From contig JAAYDI010000013.1 of NCBI GenBank assembly GCA_012729315.1, positions 1-64,000 on the forward strand: 64,000 nucleotides of DNA, given 5' to 3'. Below, piece after piece: positions 28,872-37,243 of this stretch. Position numbers and translations under genes: made by a program. Every line of letters starts with the position of its first letter. Positions within the stretch are counted from its first letter, which is position 1. The DNA is from Planctomycetaceae bacterium (GTDB taxonomy: Bacteria > Planctomycetota > Planctomycetia > Pirellulales > Pirellulaceae). The notes beneath the pieces were generated by a model that saw nothing but the letters and a program-made list of their open reading frames with translations, did not search any database and was not told where the DNA came from.

Positions 28872-28878
28872 GGGATCC

Positions 28879-28906
28879 ATTATAAAAGGGAATCAGGGCT
28901 TGTGAA
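28879..28906 (-). promoter_or_regulatory. strong promoter giving a leaderless message
   Basis: On the minus strand TTCACA (28906-28901) is separated by 16 bases from a perfect TATAAT (28884-28879). The expected start of transcription, about seven bases on, falls at the ATG at 28871. It should drive the GYF-purE-mtnA operon. Confidence 0.65.
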
Positions 28907-29022
28907 GCCAGACGGCTCCTTGCGTCGACGTACCGCGGCGACTATACCAACATACCGCTGCACCGCTGCCGCGTGGGCCGACTTGGGTGCCGCGTTCCCC
29001 CCGCACCGGACCGCATACTGCC

Positions 29023-29577
29023 ATGGATTCTGCCGCTCGACCCGCCGATGACGCACCGGAAGGACCGCTCGAAGTGGCCCTGATCGGAGACCTCACCGAA
29101 CACGAGCCCGACTGCTATGACAAGCTGCTGGGCGTCGCCCCTGGCTCCCCCTGCACGCTGTATATCAACTCGCCGGGTGGCAGCGCCTACACGGCGATCT
29201 CCCTCATGACCTTGATCCGGTTGCGGAACCTGCAGGTGACGGGGGTCGTGACCGGCGAGTGTTCGTCGGCGGCCCTGTGGCCTCTGGCGGCTTGCGTTCG
29301 CCGCCTGGTCACGCCGTACAGCGTCCTGCTGTTTCATCCGATGAAATGGCAGAGTGAGGAGCATGTGCAGCTGGATGAAGCGGCCGAGTGGGCCCGGCAC
29401 TTCGCGCGGCTGGAACAGGACATGGACCGCCTGCTGGCCCAGCAGTTGGGCCTGCCGTACGAACAGCTGCAGGCCTGGATGCGTCCCGGTCGGTACGTCT
29501 CCGGACCGGAGTTCGCGCAGGCGGGCCTTGCAGAACTGATCGATCTCGAAGCGCTGCCCTGTGACTTCCAACCATGA
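29023..29577 (+). CDS. ClpP-like serine protease
   Basis: A 184-residue protein of the ClpP/crotonase-fold protease group. The strand LYINSPGGSAYTAISLMTLI, the nucleophile region VTGECSSAALWPLAA and LLFHPMKW (catalytic His) correspond to the ClpP Ser-His pair, and YVSGPEFAQAGLAELID matches the C-terminal helix region. It lacks the N-terminal axial loops and hydrophobic-pocket features I would expect of housekeeping ClpP, and resembles TepA-like or stand-alone ClpP homologues. The ATG at 29023 fits the fold. Its stop overlaps the ATG of apbE by four bases, so the two are translationally coupled. No AAA+ partner is nearby. Confidence 0.82.
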   Translation: MDSAARPADDAPEGPLEVALIGDLTEHEPDCYDKLLGVAPGSPCTLYINSPGGSAYTAISLMTLIRLRNLQVTGVVTGECSSAALWPLAACVRRLVTPYSVLLFHPMKWQSEEHVQLDEAAEWARHFARLEQDMDRLLAQQLGLPYEQLQAWMRPGRYVSGPEFAQAGLAELIDLEALPCDFQP

Positions 29578-30722
29578 ACTCCCGCCACAAGTCGACGCGC
29601 CGCGAATTCCTCACCGGCCAAGCCGCCCGCGACGCCCTGGCCGGGTTGTCGAGCGGTGCAGACCTGGGCGGCGGCGCATCGTGGAAGCCGGCCAGCGGCG
29701 CACGGCGTGCCACACAGGACTACCTGCTCCAGCTCGGACGCCGGGCCATGGCCTGTGAGTTCCAGGTGTATCTCAACGCCGGCCAGCACGCCGGCGCGGT
29801 CGAAGCCGCGAACGAAGCCCTGGATCTCGTCCAGCACCTGGAAGACCAGCTGTCAGTGTTCCGGCCGGAGAGCGACGTGAGTGCGATCAATCGCCAGGCC
29901 GGCGACCGGCCGTGCCGCGTCGAATCCCGCCTGTTCGCCTTGCTCTGCCGCTGCGCCGACTGGAACCAGGCGACCGGCGGCGCGTACGATATCACGGCCG
30001 CTCCGCTGGTTAAGATCTGGGGATTCCACACACGCAGCGGACGCTTTCCTACCGCCGACGAGGTACACGAGGCCATGCAGCGCAGCGGCAGTCGGCACCT
30101 GACGCTCGATCGCGACCAGCAGACGGTGCGTTTCGACCGGCCGGGTATGGAGTTGAATCTCGGCAGTGTCGGGAAGGGATACGCGCTGGACCGCTGCGCG
30201 GAGGTCCTCTCGGCAGCCGGGGTGCAGGACTTTCTGATCCATGGAGGGCACAGCAGCATCCTGGCCCATGGCGCACGCGATCCGGACGGCGTTCTACCCG
30301 GGTGGAGCATTGCGCTGCGCCATCCGCTGCGCGCCGAGCGGCGACTCGCCGAACTGCAGGTGTGCAGCGGCGGGGTCGGCACGTCCGGATCCGGCCAGCA
30401 GTTCTTCTACCATCGCGGTCGCCGCTACGGTCACGTGCTGGATCCGCGTTCCGGTAGGCCGGCCGAAGGGGTGCTGTCCGCTACCGTGCTGGCGCCCGAT
30501 GCGGCCGAAGCCGACGCACTGTCCACGGCCTTCTTCGTGCTCGGGGTCGACGCCACACGCGCATACTGCGAAGCACGACAGGACCTGGGCGTCGTGTTCG
30601 TGCTCCCCGGCACGCGGGCCGGAACGGTGGCGATTGAGACGATCCACGTGACCGAACAACTCCGCATCCTCGACGAGGGAGCGGTCGACGAAACACCGAC
30701 CCACGGCGGGGCCGGTGATTGA
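29574..30722 (+). CDS. apbE: FAD:protein FMN transferase
   Basis: A 382-residue ApbE, which attaches FMN covalently to Thr or Ser of exported flavoproteins such as NqrBC, RnfDG and NosR-type proteins. The N-terminus carries a twin-arginine motif (STRREFLTGQAARDALAG), suggesting Tat export. Family motifs are FRPESDVSAINRQ, GGAYDITAAPLVKIWGF, LNLGSVGKGYALDR, GVQDFLIHGGHSSILAHG and YGHVLDPRSGRPAEG. It overlaps the ClpP-like gene (ATGA). No obvious FMN-binding target domain is encoded nearby; the redox operon at 40-51 kb is the nearest plausible client set, but this is a guess. Confidence 0.93.
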   Translation: MNSRHKSTRREFLTGQAARDALAGLSSGADLGGGASWKPASGARRATQDYLLQLGRRAMACEFQVYLNAGQHAGAVEAANEALDLVQHLEDQLSVFRPESDVSAINRQAGDRPCRVESRLFALLCRCADWNQATGGAYDITAAPLVKIWGFHTRSGRFPTADEVHEAMQRSGSRHLTLDRDQQTVRFDRPGMELNLGSVGKGYALDRCAEVLSAAGVQDFLIHGGHSSILAHGARDPDGVLPGWSIALRHPLRAERRLAELQVCSGGVGTSGSGQQFFYHRGRRYGHVLDPRSGRPAEGVLSATVLAPDAAEADALSTAFFVLGVDATRAYCEARQDLGVVFVLPGTRAGTVAIETIHVTEQLRILDEGAVDETPTHGGAGD

Positions 30723-30744
30723 CGCCGGACAAAACCAAAACAAA

Positions 30745-30776
30745 CAGAGCCCCTAATCACTCGATCAGGGGCTCTG
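30745..30776. terminator. strong bidirectional terminator
   Basis: CAGAGCCCCT and AGGGGCTCTG form a perfect ten-base-pair stem with a 12-base loop. On the minus strand it is followed by GTTTGTTTTGGTTTT, a good U-rich tail for the cysteine-repeat gene. It also closes the ClpP-apbE transcript. Confidence 0.8.
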
Positions 30777-30851
30777 TGAAGGTGTTTGCGTACGGCACGC
30801 ACCGGCCCGGTGTGTGGGCCAAGTGCCCGTGCCCCCGCTAAAAGTGTTGCG

Positions 30852-31472
30852 TTAGTTGCAGCCACAGCTGGGCTCTGCGCCACAAGCCGGCTCACAGCAG
30901 ACGGTCTCGCAGCAGACGGCAGCGCGGCAGGCACGCTTGGCAGCGAAACGCGCGCTAAGACGCTCAAGCAGACCGCAGCGATCCGGAACGCAGCAGGGAT
31001 CACAAGCCGCTTCGCAAGCGGGCTCAGCGCCGCAAGCGGGCTCAGCGCCACAAGCGGGCTCAGCGCCACAAGCGGGCTCGCAGCACACGGCCGCACGGCA
31101 GGCGCGCTTGGCAGCGCACTTGGCATGCAGGCGGGCCAACAGGCCCACGCGCGGCTCGCAGCATGGATCGCAGCACGCGACTTCGGCGCCACAAGCGGGC
31201 TCGGCGTCACAGGCGGGCTCACAGCAGGTGACTTCGCAGCAGGCGCGTTTGGCAGCACACTTGGCACGCAGGCGGTCCAGCAGGCCCACGCGCGGCGCAC
31301 AGCACGGGTCGCAGCACGCGGCTTCGGCACCACAGGCGGGCTCGACCACTTCGCAACCACAACACGGGTCCGCCACACAGCGACCGAACAGACCGGCCTT
31401 CGCACTCGAAGTGCTGATCAAACAGAACAGGCCGACCGCCAACAGGGCGGGGACAAACATACGACTCTTCAT
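30852..31472 (-). CDS. secreted cysteine-rich tandem-repeat protein
   Basis: A 206-residue protein. A clear signal peptide (MKSRMFVPALLAVGLFCLI, cleavage near SSAKA) precedes about three large repeats built from CCDPCC-PRVGLL-RL-AKCAAKRAC followed by AVCCEPACGAEPACGAE units. Cysteine makes up roughly a fifth of the mature protein. AGGAG eight bases upstream fixes the start at 31472, and a strong terminator follows. I know of no assigned function. Dense paired cysteines suggest a disulfide-cross-linked envelope or matrix protein, which would suit a planctomycete wall, or metal binding. The repeated DNA makes several long open frames on the other strand, which I consider shadows. Confidence 0.85.
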   Translation of the reverse strand: MKSRMFVPALLAVGLFCLISTSSAKAGLFGRCVADPCCGCEVVEPACGAEAACCDPCCAPRVGLLDRLRAKCAAKRACCEVTCCEPACDAEPACGAEVACCDPCCEPRVGLLARLHAKCAAKRACRAAVCCEPACGAEPACGAEPACGAEPACEAACDPCCVPDRCGLLERLSARFAAKRACRAAVCCETVCCEPACGAEPSCGCN

Positions 31473-31921
31473 TGGGAGGGCTCCTCGATCCAGAAACACG
31501 TGTAACGTTGACACTCGAACTTTGCGCGGCCGCCGGCCCCGCGTTTGCACTCCTGGGCGGCGGCCCGACGCTGACTCTGGCAAAAACTCAGCAAGCTCGA
31601 CCTGCCGAAGTCATGAACACGTATCGTCTGCTAAAACTTCCACATTTAGCCAAACACCGTATTCGTCCAGAACAGGCATCTTTTACGTGTTCGGAATTTC
31701 TTGACACGCTGATTATAGCGGTTGTGGGGGCTGTATGGCCAGCGGCTAGGGGGCCTAGCGATTCGTTCAATTTTCCCATTTGTGCCGCCGATGATTTCCG
31801 TAACAGCATCGGTGAGGTCTGCGCTTCCCATTTGCAGGCCACCCCCCGTCAGCCAGATTCCGCAAGCTGACCGGGTCGATACCGAGCCTGACCCAGACAT
31901 CGCAACAGAAGGATGGACCCG
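31473..31921. other. AT-richer intergenic region between divergent genes
   Basis: No gene is supported. A perfect TATAAT on the minus strand (31717-31712) could be the -10 box of the cysteine-repeat gene, though no good -35 is seen at the right distance. TTGACA occurs on the plus strand at 31701-31706 without a matching -10. Confidence 0.4.
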
Positions 31922-32242
31922 ATGAAACGTGCGTTGTTATTCGTGGCGTTCGTGTGCTTGGTGAGTCTAGGCTGCCAATCGCACTGCCGTATGGCCAACA
32001 GGCAATGCCAGAAATGCGGTCCGGTTTTCGGGCGTGCTCATTTCGGGTGTGGTAATGTCGTTCGCAGCGGTCTCGGGGGCAACACGGCTGGATCACCCGA
32101 CTATGTGCCGTACATACCCAAGGACTACTACAATCGGATAGAGCCGGCCGGCCCGCCGACTGCTGCTTATGCCTATCCGTACTACACGGTACGTGGACCG
32201 CGGGACTTCTTTCTGAACCAGCCGTCGACCATCGGGTATTGA
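31922..32242 (+). CDS. small lipoprotein of unknown function
   Basis: A 106-residue protein. MKRALLFVAFVCLVSLGC is a lipoprotein signal with its lipobox Cys at residue 18. The mature part is rich in Cys, Gly and Tyr and ends with TVRGPRDFFLNQPSTIGY, a tail I associate with short planctomycete lipoproteins. The ATG at 31922 is preceded by AGAAGGA. It may sit in the outer or cytoplasmic membrane. The function is unknown. Confidence 0.8.
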   Translation: MKRALLFVAFVCLVSLGCQSHCRMANRQCQKCGPVFGRAHFGCGNVVRSGLGGNTAGSPDYVPYIPKDYYNRIEPAGPPTAAYAYPYYTVRGPRDFFLNQPSTIGY

Positions 32243-32289
32243 CGGTGGGGCAGTTCTCCGGGGGGCGGGGATAGCCGTGGTATAGCGGC

Positions 32290-33576
32290 TTAGTCGGCGA
32301 ATCGGCGTACGATGAGCGTGATATTCTGACCGCCGAATCCAAAGCTGTTATTCAGCGCGATGTCGCATGGAGCTTCGCGCGCCACATTCGGCACGTAATC
32401 CAGATCGCAATCGGGATCTGGATTCTCGTAATTGATCGTGGGGGGCAGGACCTGATCACGAATGGCCATGAGGCAGACGATCAGTTCGGTGACTCCGGCA
32501 GCCGCGATCAGATGGCCCATCATGCTCTTGGTGCTGGAGATCGGCACCTCATAGGCGCGCTGACCGAAGACTTCCTTGCAGGCAACGGTTTCCACGCGGT
32601 CGTTCACGGCGGTGCTGGTCCCATGCGCGTTGACATAGTGGATGTCGGAGGCGTCGAGTGAGGCGTCGGCCAGGGCCATGCGCATGCAGGCGATCGCTCC
32701 ACGACCCTGGGGGTGGATGTCGGTGATGCGATAGGCATCTGCAGTGGCTCCGTACCCGACGATTTCACCGTAGATGGTGGCTCCCCGCCGTTTGGCCCGG
32801 TCGAGTTCTTCGAGCACGACCATGGCGGAGCCTTCGCCGATTACGAAGCCATCGCGCAGGCGGTCGAAGGGGCGCGAGGCCCGCGTCGGTTCGTCATTGC
32901 GGCGGGACAGGGCGGTGAGCAGGTTGAAACCGGTCACGCCGAGGGGGTGGATCATGCTGTGGGTGCCCCCAGAGAGCATGACATCTGCATCGCCACGCCG
33001 GATGATCTCGGTAGCCTCGCCCACGGCCTGACTGCTGGCAGCGCAGGCGGTGAGGCAATTGAAATTGGGCCCGCGCGCGTCGAACATGGCGGCCACATGG
33101 CCGGCCGGCATGTTCGGCTCCTGTTCGAGTTCGACGGCTGGGTTGAGCAGCTCCAGTCCGCGTTGAATGAAGCGTTCGACGTCGAACGAACCAGTGGTCA
33201 GGGCGGCGGCCATCATGTCGGCAAAGGAGAAAAAATCCTGGCTTCCCTCGCCGCTGCCCAGATACACGCCGAACCGCTCCGGATCCAGGTCCGGGGAGTC
33301 GAGGACGCCGGAGGCCTGGACGGCCTGCCGGGCCGCTCCGGCTGCGAAGCGGGAGTGGCGTCCGCGATTGTTCCACACGGCCGGGTCCTCTCCCACCTGC
33401 GAAATGTCCCAGTTCTTCACTTCGGCCGAGATCGTCGTGGGGAACGTGGAGGCGTCGAAGAGCGTCGTCTGCGCGACACCCGACTTGCCTTCCTTCAGAC
33501 CGGACCAGACAGACTCCACGTCATGCCCCATCGGGTTGACGCAACCGATCCCCGTTATGACGACACGTCGTCTCAT
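32290..33576 (-). CDS. fabF: beta-ketoacyl-ACP synthase (FabF type)
   Basis: A 428-residue condensing enzyme that extends acyl chains by two carbons from malonyl-ACP. The N-terminus MRRRVVITGIGCVNPMGHD, the nucleophile in NCLTACAASSQAVGE, HGTSTAVND (first His), KSMMGHLIAAAG (Lys and second His) and NSFGFGGQN are all in place, so the Cys-His-His triad is intact. It lies 38 bases after an acyl carrier protein gene and shares its promoter. FabD, FabG and FabZ are not adjacent, so this may be either the main FabF or a synthase for a special lipid. Confidence 0.92.
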   Translation of the reverse strand: MRRRVVITGIGCVNPMGHDVESVWSGLKEGKSGVAQTTLFDASTFPTTISAEVKNWDISQVGEDPAVWNNRGRHSRFAAGAARQAVQASGVLDSPDLDPERFGVYLGSGEGSQDFFSFADMMAAALTTGSFDVERFIQRGLELLNPAVELEQEPNMPAGHVAAMFDARGPNFNCLTACAASSQAVGEATEIIRRGDADVMLSGGTHSMIHPLGVTGFNLLTALSRRNDEPTRASRPFDRLRDGFVIGEGSAMVVLEELDRAKRRGATIYGEIVGYGATADAYRITDIHPQGRGAIACMRMALADASLDASDIHYVNAHGTSTAVNDRVETVACKEVFGQRAYEVPISSTKSMMGHLIAAAGVTELIVCLMAIRDQVLPPTINYENPDPDCDLDYVPNVAREAPCDIALNNSFGFGGQNITLIVRRFAD

Positions 33577-33614
33577 TCGTCACGACCCCACAATGAGCCA
33601 ATCCGCGGTACTGC

Positions 33615-34007
33615 TTACTGGGCCCCGACTTTGCTTCCCACGTAACGGCACAGATCCTGAACCGTCAACAGGTTGCTGAACTCCTGGACCGCCGGGTTGT
33701 CTTCAAACTTCGAGAGATCCGCAAAGGGCATGCGTTTCTTGAGTTCGCCGATGCCTTCCGGCGTCACCTTCCCTTCCTGGACATACTCGGAACTGGTCAA
33801 AACATCTTCTGGAAAGAGTTCCGACCGCGGGATCTCGATTTCGAAGGCCTTTTCGAGCCGGAACACGATGTCCAGAAAGTCAATGGACTCGGCACCCAAG
33901 TCGCCGACCAATGTTGCCTCGGCCGTGACTTCGTCATCATCCACACCCAAAGCGTCAACTAGAGCTTCCTTGACCTTTGCAAATACTTCGTCTTTCGTGG
34001 GTGCCAT
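33615..34007 (-). CDS. acyl carrier protein with an extended C-terminal half
   Basis: A 130-residue ACP; ordinary ACPs have about 80. The helix I region KDEVFAKVKEALVDALGV, DDDEVTAEATLVGDLGAESIDFL with the phosphopantetheine Ser, and the acidic helix II DIVFRLEKAFEIEIPRSELF are typical. After that, an insert of about 45 residues (ending KRMPFADLSKFEDNP) separates helix II from the last helix, LLTVQDLCRYV. GGAG nine bases upstream of 34007 sets the start. The pairing with a ketosynthase suggests that both serve the same chain-extension system. Confidence 0.88.
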   Translation of the reverse strand: MAPTKDEVFAKVKEALVDALGVDDDEVTAEATLVGDLGAESIDFLDIVFRLEKAFEIEIPRSELFPEDVLTSSEYVQEGKVTPEGIGELKKRMPFADLSKFEDNPAVQEFSNLLTVQDLCRYVGSKVGAQ

Positions 34008-34424
34008 GCGCAATATCTCCAATACTCGTCCTAGTCAATCGTCCCCGCCGACCCGCCGAGCAACGGCCCCGGGAACGCCTCATCAGCCTGCCTGTCCTGG
34101 GATCGTAAAGCACCACAGTATAGTACCCTCGCCGGACGGCTACAACCGATGACTTGTGGCTGCGGACCTTCCGCAAGCCACAAGCAGTCAACGACTTACA
34201 GACCTCGCGCACCCCCCGAACGACGTGGGGCCATTTGTCAACCGGCCACCCGGTTGCCACATCGTGGAGCACGCGAAAAGCACTTCATGCGCGACGAGTT
34301 ACAGCGGATCGCGCCGAACCTGAGCCTGTCGGATTCGGAGTAAGCGGCCGGGGGGAGCCCGCCAGTCAATCAGCCCGCCGTCAGCCCGGGGGACACCGCG
34401 GGTAGCATGCGGCACTGGCCGGCG
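34008..34424. other. intergenic region upstream of the ACP gene
   Basis: No gene is supported. It holds the ACP-fabF promoter (34117-34145). The remainder, toward the thioredoxin stop, shows nothing recognisable. Confidence 0.5.
34117..34145 (-). promoter_or_regulatory. sigma-70 type promoter for ACP-fabF
   Basis: TTGTAG (34145-34140) and TATACT (34122-34117) on the minus strand are exactly 17 bases apart, about 110 bases before the ACP start. Confidence 0.55.
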
Positions 34425-34751
34425 TCACTGCCCGACGGATTCCAGCGCTTCTTTGATCTTGGCCTTGGGCTGCACGCCGACAAACCGCTGCACGTCCTGG
34501 CCGTTCTTGAACACGATGAGCGTAGGGATGCTGAAGACCTTGTATTCCTGGGCGATGCCCGGGTTGTCATCGATGTTCAGCTTGCCGACCTTGACCGAGC
34601 CCACGAATTCCGTGGCCAGCTCTTCGATCATCGGTGTGATCTGGCGGCAGGGGCCGCACCAGGTCGCCCAGAAATCGACCAGGACCGGCTCGGGGGACTG
34701 CAGAACTTCTGCCTGGAAATTGTCGTCCGAGAAATGCGCCACGTCGCTCAT
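34425..34751 (-). CDS. trxA: thioredoxin
   Basis: A 108-residue thioredoxin that reduces protein disulfides in the cytosol. The active site VDFWATWCGPCRQITP and the cis-proline region FSIPTLIVFKNGQ are typical, and there is no signal peptide. It lies 51 bases downstream of the S1-domain gene on the same strand and is probably co-transcribed. Confidence 0.95.
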   Translation of the reverse strand: MSDVAHFSDDNFQAEVLQSPEPVLVDFWATWCGPCRQITPMIEELATEFVGSVKVGKLNIDDNPGIAQEYKVFSIPTLIVFKNGQDVQRFVGVQPKAKIKEALESVGQ

Positions 34752-34802
34752 CGTCGCTCGCTCCCTGGGATCATGGACTGGAATCCGTTACGGTTTCACC
34801 CT

Positions 34803-36305
34803 CTACCACTTGAGTCCGAACTGCTCTCCGCCGCTGGCGCGATCGGTCCCGCCGCGCAGCGGCGTGTGCCGCTTCGCCACCAGCGGTTCCGGTGGTGTCT
34901 CGGCCGACGATTCCGCGTCGAGTTCCGGTTCCTCTTCGGCCGGCGTGGGCAGCACGGCCTTCATGGACAGCGCGATCCGCTGGCTCTCCGGATCCACGGC
35001 CAGGACCTTGACCTCCACCGCCTGTCCTTCCGATACCACGCTGGCCACCGACGGGACACGGGCGTGCGACAATTCCGAGATATGCACCAGCCCCTCGATA
35101 CCCGGCGCCAGTTTCACGAACGCGCCGAACTTCGCGATCCGCGAGACCGTTCCCGTGACCACCGCATCGACCGGAAACTTGTCGTCGATGTTAACCCACG
35201 GGTGTTCGAGCAGGTCGCGGTAGGACAATCCGATCTTGCCGGTCTGCGGATCGATCTTCTCGATCTTCACGCGGATCTTCTGACCTTCGTGCAGCACCTC
35301 GTGGGGATCCTTGACGTGATCCCAACTCAGCTGACTGATGTGCACCAGCCCATCGATGCCTCCGACATCGACAAACGCGCCGAAGTCGAGGATCTTGCGG
35401 ACCACCCCTTCCACGACCTGACCCACCTCCATGCTGGCCAGCCGTTCCTTGCGCGCCTCCTCCTTTTCGCGTTCCAGCACTGCACGGCGGCTGAGGACGA
35501 GGTTCTTGCGTTTGGGATTGACTTCGGTCACCACGCACAGCAGCTTCTGTTCGAGAAACTCGGCGTAGTCCTCGACGCGGAACATGGCAATCTGGCTCGA
35601 CGGGATGAAGCCGCGGATGGCCCCCACTTTGCACTCCAGGCCGCCCGTGTTGGCGCCGGTAATGCGGGCTTCCACCACCGCCCCTTCCACCAGATCGGAC
35701 CAGTCTTCGACGTGCGTCGACGCGCCGGGGACAAGCAGTTCGTACAGGCCATCGTCCTCGTGATAGCCCTTCACGATCACTTCCATTTCCGTGCCGAGTT
35801 CCGGCGGCTGCGGAAACTGCCGCAGTGACGCCACTCCTTCATGGCGTCCCCCGAGCGAGAAGAACACGTTGTCGCCGTGGATCCGCACAATCTGCGATTG
35901 CTGCCGCGATTCCAACTCCGGCCCGGCCACCGGCTGAGGACTTGCACCGCCCGAGAGGATTTCGTCGAGCGACGCGTCCCCCATGGCTGCGGCAAACTCC
36001 CGTTCCAGATCGTCCGACAGCGGCTCGCGCACCGAAGGAGGACGCACGGGCGCGTGCTGCCTGGCCGGCGGCTCCGCGCTGGCCGGCGGCTCCGCGCTGA
36101 CCGGCTGACTTGGCGGCGCGGCGGGCGCCGGCGGGACCGCGGGTGTCTTGTTGCGGCGCGAGCCAACTTGAATCCGACCGCGCGTTTCGGGTTTCTGCAC
36201 ACTGTTGACCGGCTGGGGTGCTTCGGCAGAAGACTCCGGGGAATTCGCCTGCTCTGCAGGCATGGACTGATCGTGAGGCGCGGCCTCAGACGGTTTCGTA
36301 TTCAT
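34803..36305 (-). CDS. rpsA: S1 RNA-binding domain protein (ribosomal protein S1-like)
   Basis: A protein of about 500 residues with four S1 OB-fold domains. The first 170 residues are Pro/Ala-rich and polar, unlike classical S1. The S1 domains follow from about 170 to 455. The last two are the clearest: VVRKILDFGAFVDVGGIDGLVHISQLSW and VSRIAKFGAFVKLAPGIEGLVHISELSH. S1 proteins bring mRNA to the ribosome. With four domains it could be the genuine planctomycete S1 or a translation-related paralogue. I prefer the ATG at 36305, although the frame is open to 36386. Confidence 0.85.
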   Translation of the reverse strand: MNTKPSEAAPHDQSMPAEQANSPESSAEAPQPVNSVQKPETRGRIQVGSRRNKTPAVPPAPAAPPSQPVSAEPPASAEPPARQHAPVRPPSVREPLSDDLEREFAAAMGDASLDEILSGGASPQPVAGPELESRQQSQIVRIHGDNVFFSLGGRHEGVASLRQFPQPPELGTEMEVIVKGYHEDDGLYELLVPGASTHVEDWSDLVEGAVVEARITGANTGGLECKVGAIRGFIPSSQIAMFRVEDYAEFLEQKLLCVVTEVNPKRKNLVLSRRAVLEREKEEARKERLASMEVGQVVEGVVRKILDFGAFVDVGGIDGLVHISQLSWDHVKDPHEVLHEGQKIRVKIEKIDPQTGKIGLSYRDLLEHPWVNIDDKFPVDAVVTGTVSRIAKFGAFVKLAPGIEGLVHISELSHARVPSVASVVSEGQAVEVKVLAVDPESQRIALSMKAVLPTPAEEEPELDAESSAETPPEPLVAKRHTPLRGGTDRASGGEQFGLKW

Positions 36306-36436
36306 CACTTCCAGATCCGGTGGAGCGACCATGTGCCAGCAGCGATTCAGTGTACCACTGACCGCGCAGAAAGGATAGGGTCGCACCCCGCAGAGCCGGC
36401 CTTGCAGATGGCCGCCGCGCCTGCCATCATCGGCGT

Positions 36437-37117
36437 ATGCCAGTTCCCACCCTTACTCGCGAACCGTTGTCGATCGAGCGGTCGCGGGGGCGGTTGCTGG
36501 TCGTGGCGGCCGCCGTGTTATGGAGTACCAGCGGCTTCTTTGCCAAGGCACCGCTGTTCGAACACTGGCCGCTCGTCCTGTGTGGCATGCTGGGTGTCGG
36601 ATTCATCCTGTGGTTTGAAGCGCAGGGCGAACAGTTGTCCGGAGTCATCTTCGGAGCGCTGAGCGGCATAGCGTTTGCAGGCGTGGTGCTGTGCATGCGG
36701 CAGTTGCGGGACCAGGATACCGCCTGGCTGATCGCCCTGAATCTGGCGGTGACGACTGTGGTGCTGGCGCCCTGGGTGGTGGCCCACGGAATCTGGCCGA
36801 CCGGCACGCAACTGGGCTACCTCACCGCGTTTGGGATGCTGCAATTGGGGCTCCCTTATTTGCTGTTTGCGCGCGGCGTGCGCTGGATTTCCGGGCACGA
36901 GGCATCGGGCATCGCGTTACTCGAGCCGATCCTGGTTCCCGTCCGGGTCTTCCTGGCGTGGCACGCCGAGCCGACGTACCAGCCGCCGCGCTGGTGGACA
37001 TATGCGGGCGGCGCGCTGATCCTCACAGGGCTCGTCTGGCGGTACGCCGGCGCGCAGCGCGGAAGACACCGCAAGATTCCTCCGGCCGTCGATTGCATCC
37101 CCAGCACTGGTGACTGA
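36437..37117 (+). CDS. EamA/DMT-family permease with internal deletion
   Basis: A 226-residue member of the drug/metabolite transporter family, which normally has about 300 residues, ten helices and two EamA repeats. The first helix (LLVVAAAVLWSTSGFFAKAPLF) leads straight into what is usually the end of the first repeat (LVLCGMLGVGFILWFEAQGE), so about 80-90 residues, three or more helices, appear to be missing in frame. The second repeat looks complete (GALSGIAFAGVVLCMRQL to ALLEPILVPVRVFLAWHAE). It may be inactive or a degenerate gene. It is divergent from the S1 gene. Confidence 0.8.
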   Translation: MPVPTLTREPLSIERSRGRLLVVAAAVLWSTSGFFAKAPLFEHWPLVLCGMLGVGFILWFEAQGEQLSGVIFGALSGIAFAGVVLCMRQLRDQDTAWLIALNLAVTTVVLAPWVVAHGIWPTGTQLGYLTAFGMLQLGLPYLLFARGVRWISGHEASGIALLEPILVPVRVFLAWHAEPTYQPPRWWTYAGGALILTGLVWRYAGAQRGRHRKIPPAVDCIPSTGD

Positions 37118-37243
37118 TAATGCGAACGCGGTACGTTCCTGCCGCACGCGAGGATCACGCAACCGACTGCTCGCCCCACCGCAACGTCACCCCTACTGTG
37201 TCTAACCTGCCGACTGTGTGGAACCTGCGAAGGAGGACACCTC

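Noticed and set aside
30786-31704. Two long plus-strand open frames opposite the cysteine-repeat gene
   Set aside because: Their repeats mirror the cysteine repeats in other frames. They lack ribosome-binding sites, while the minus-strand gene has a signal peptide, a strong ribosome-binding site and a terminator.
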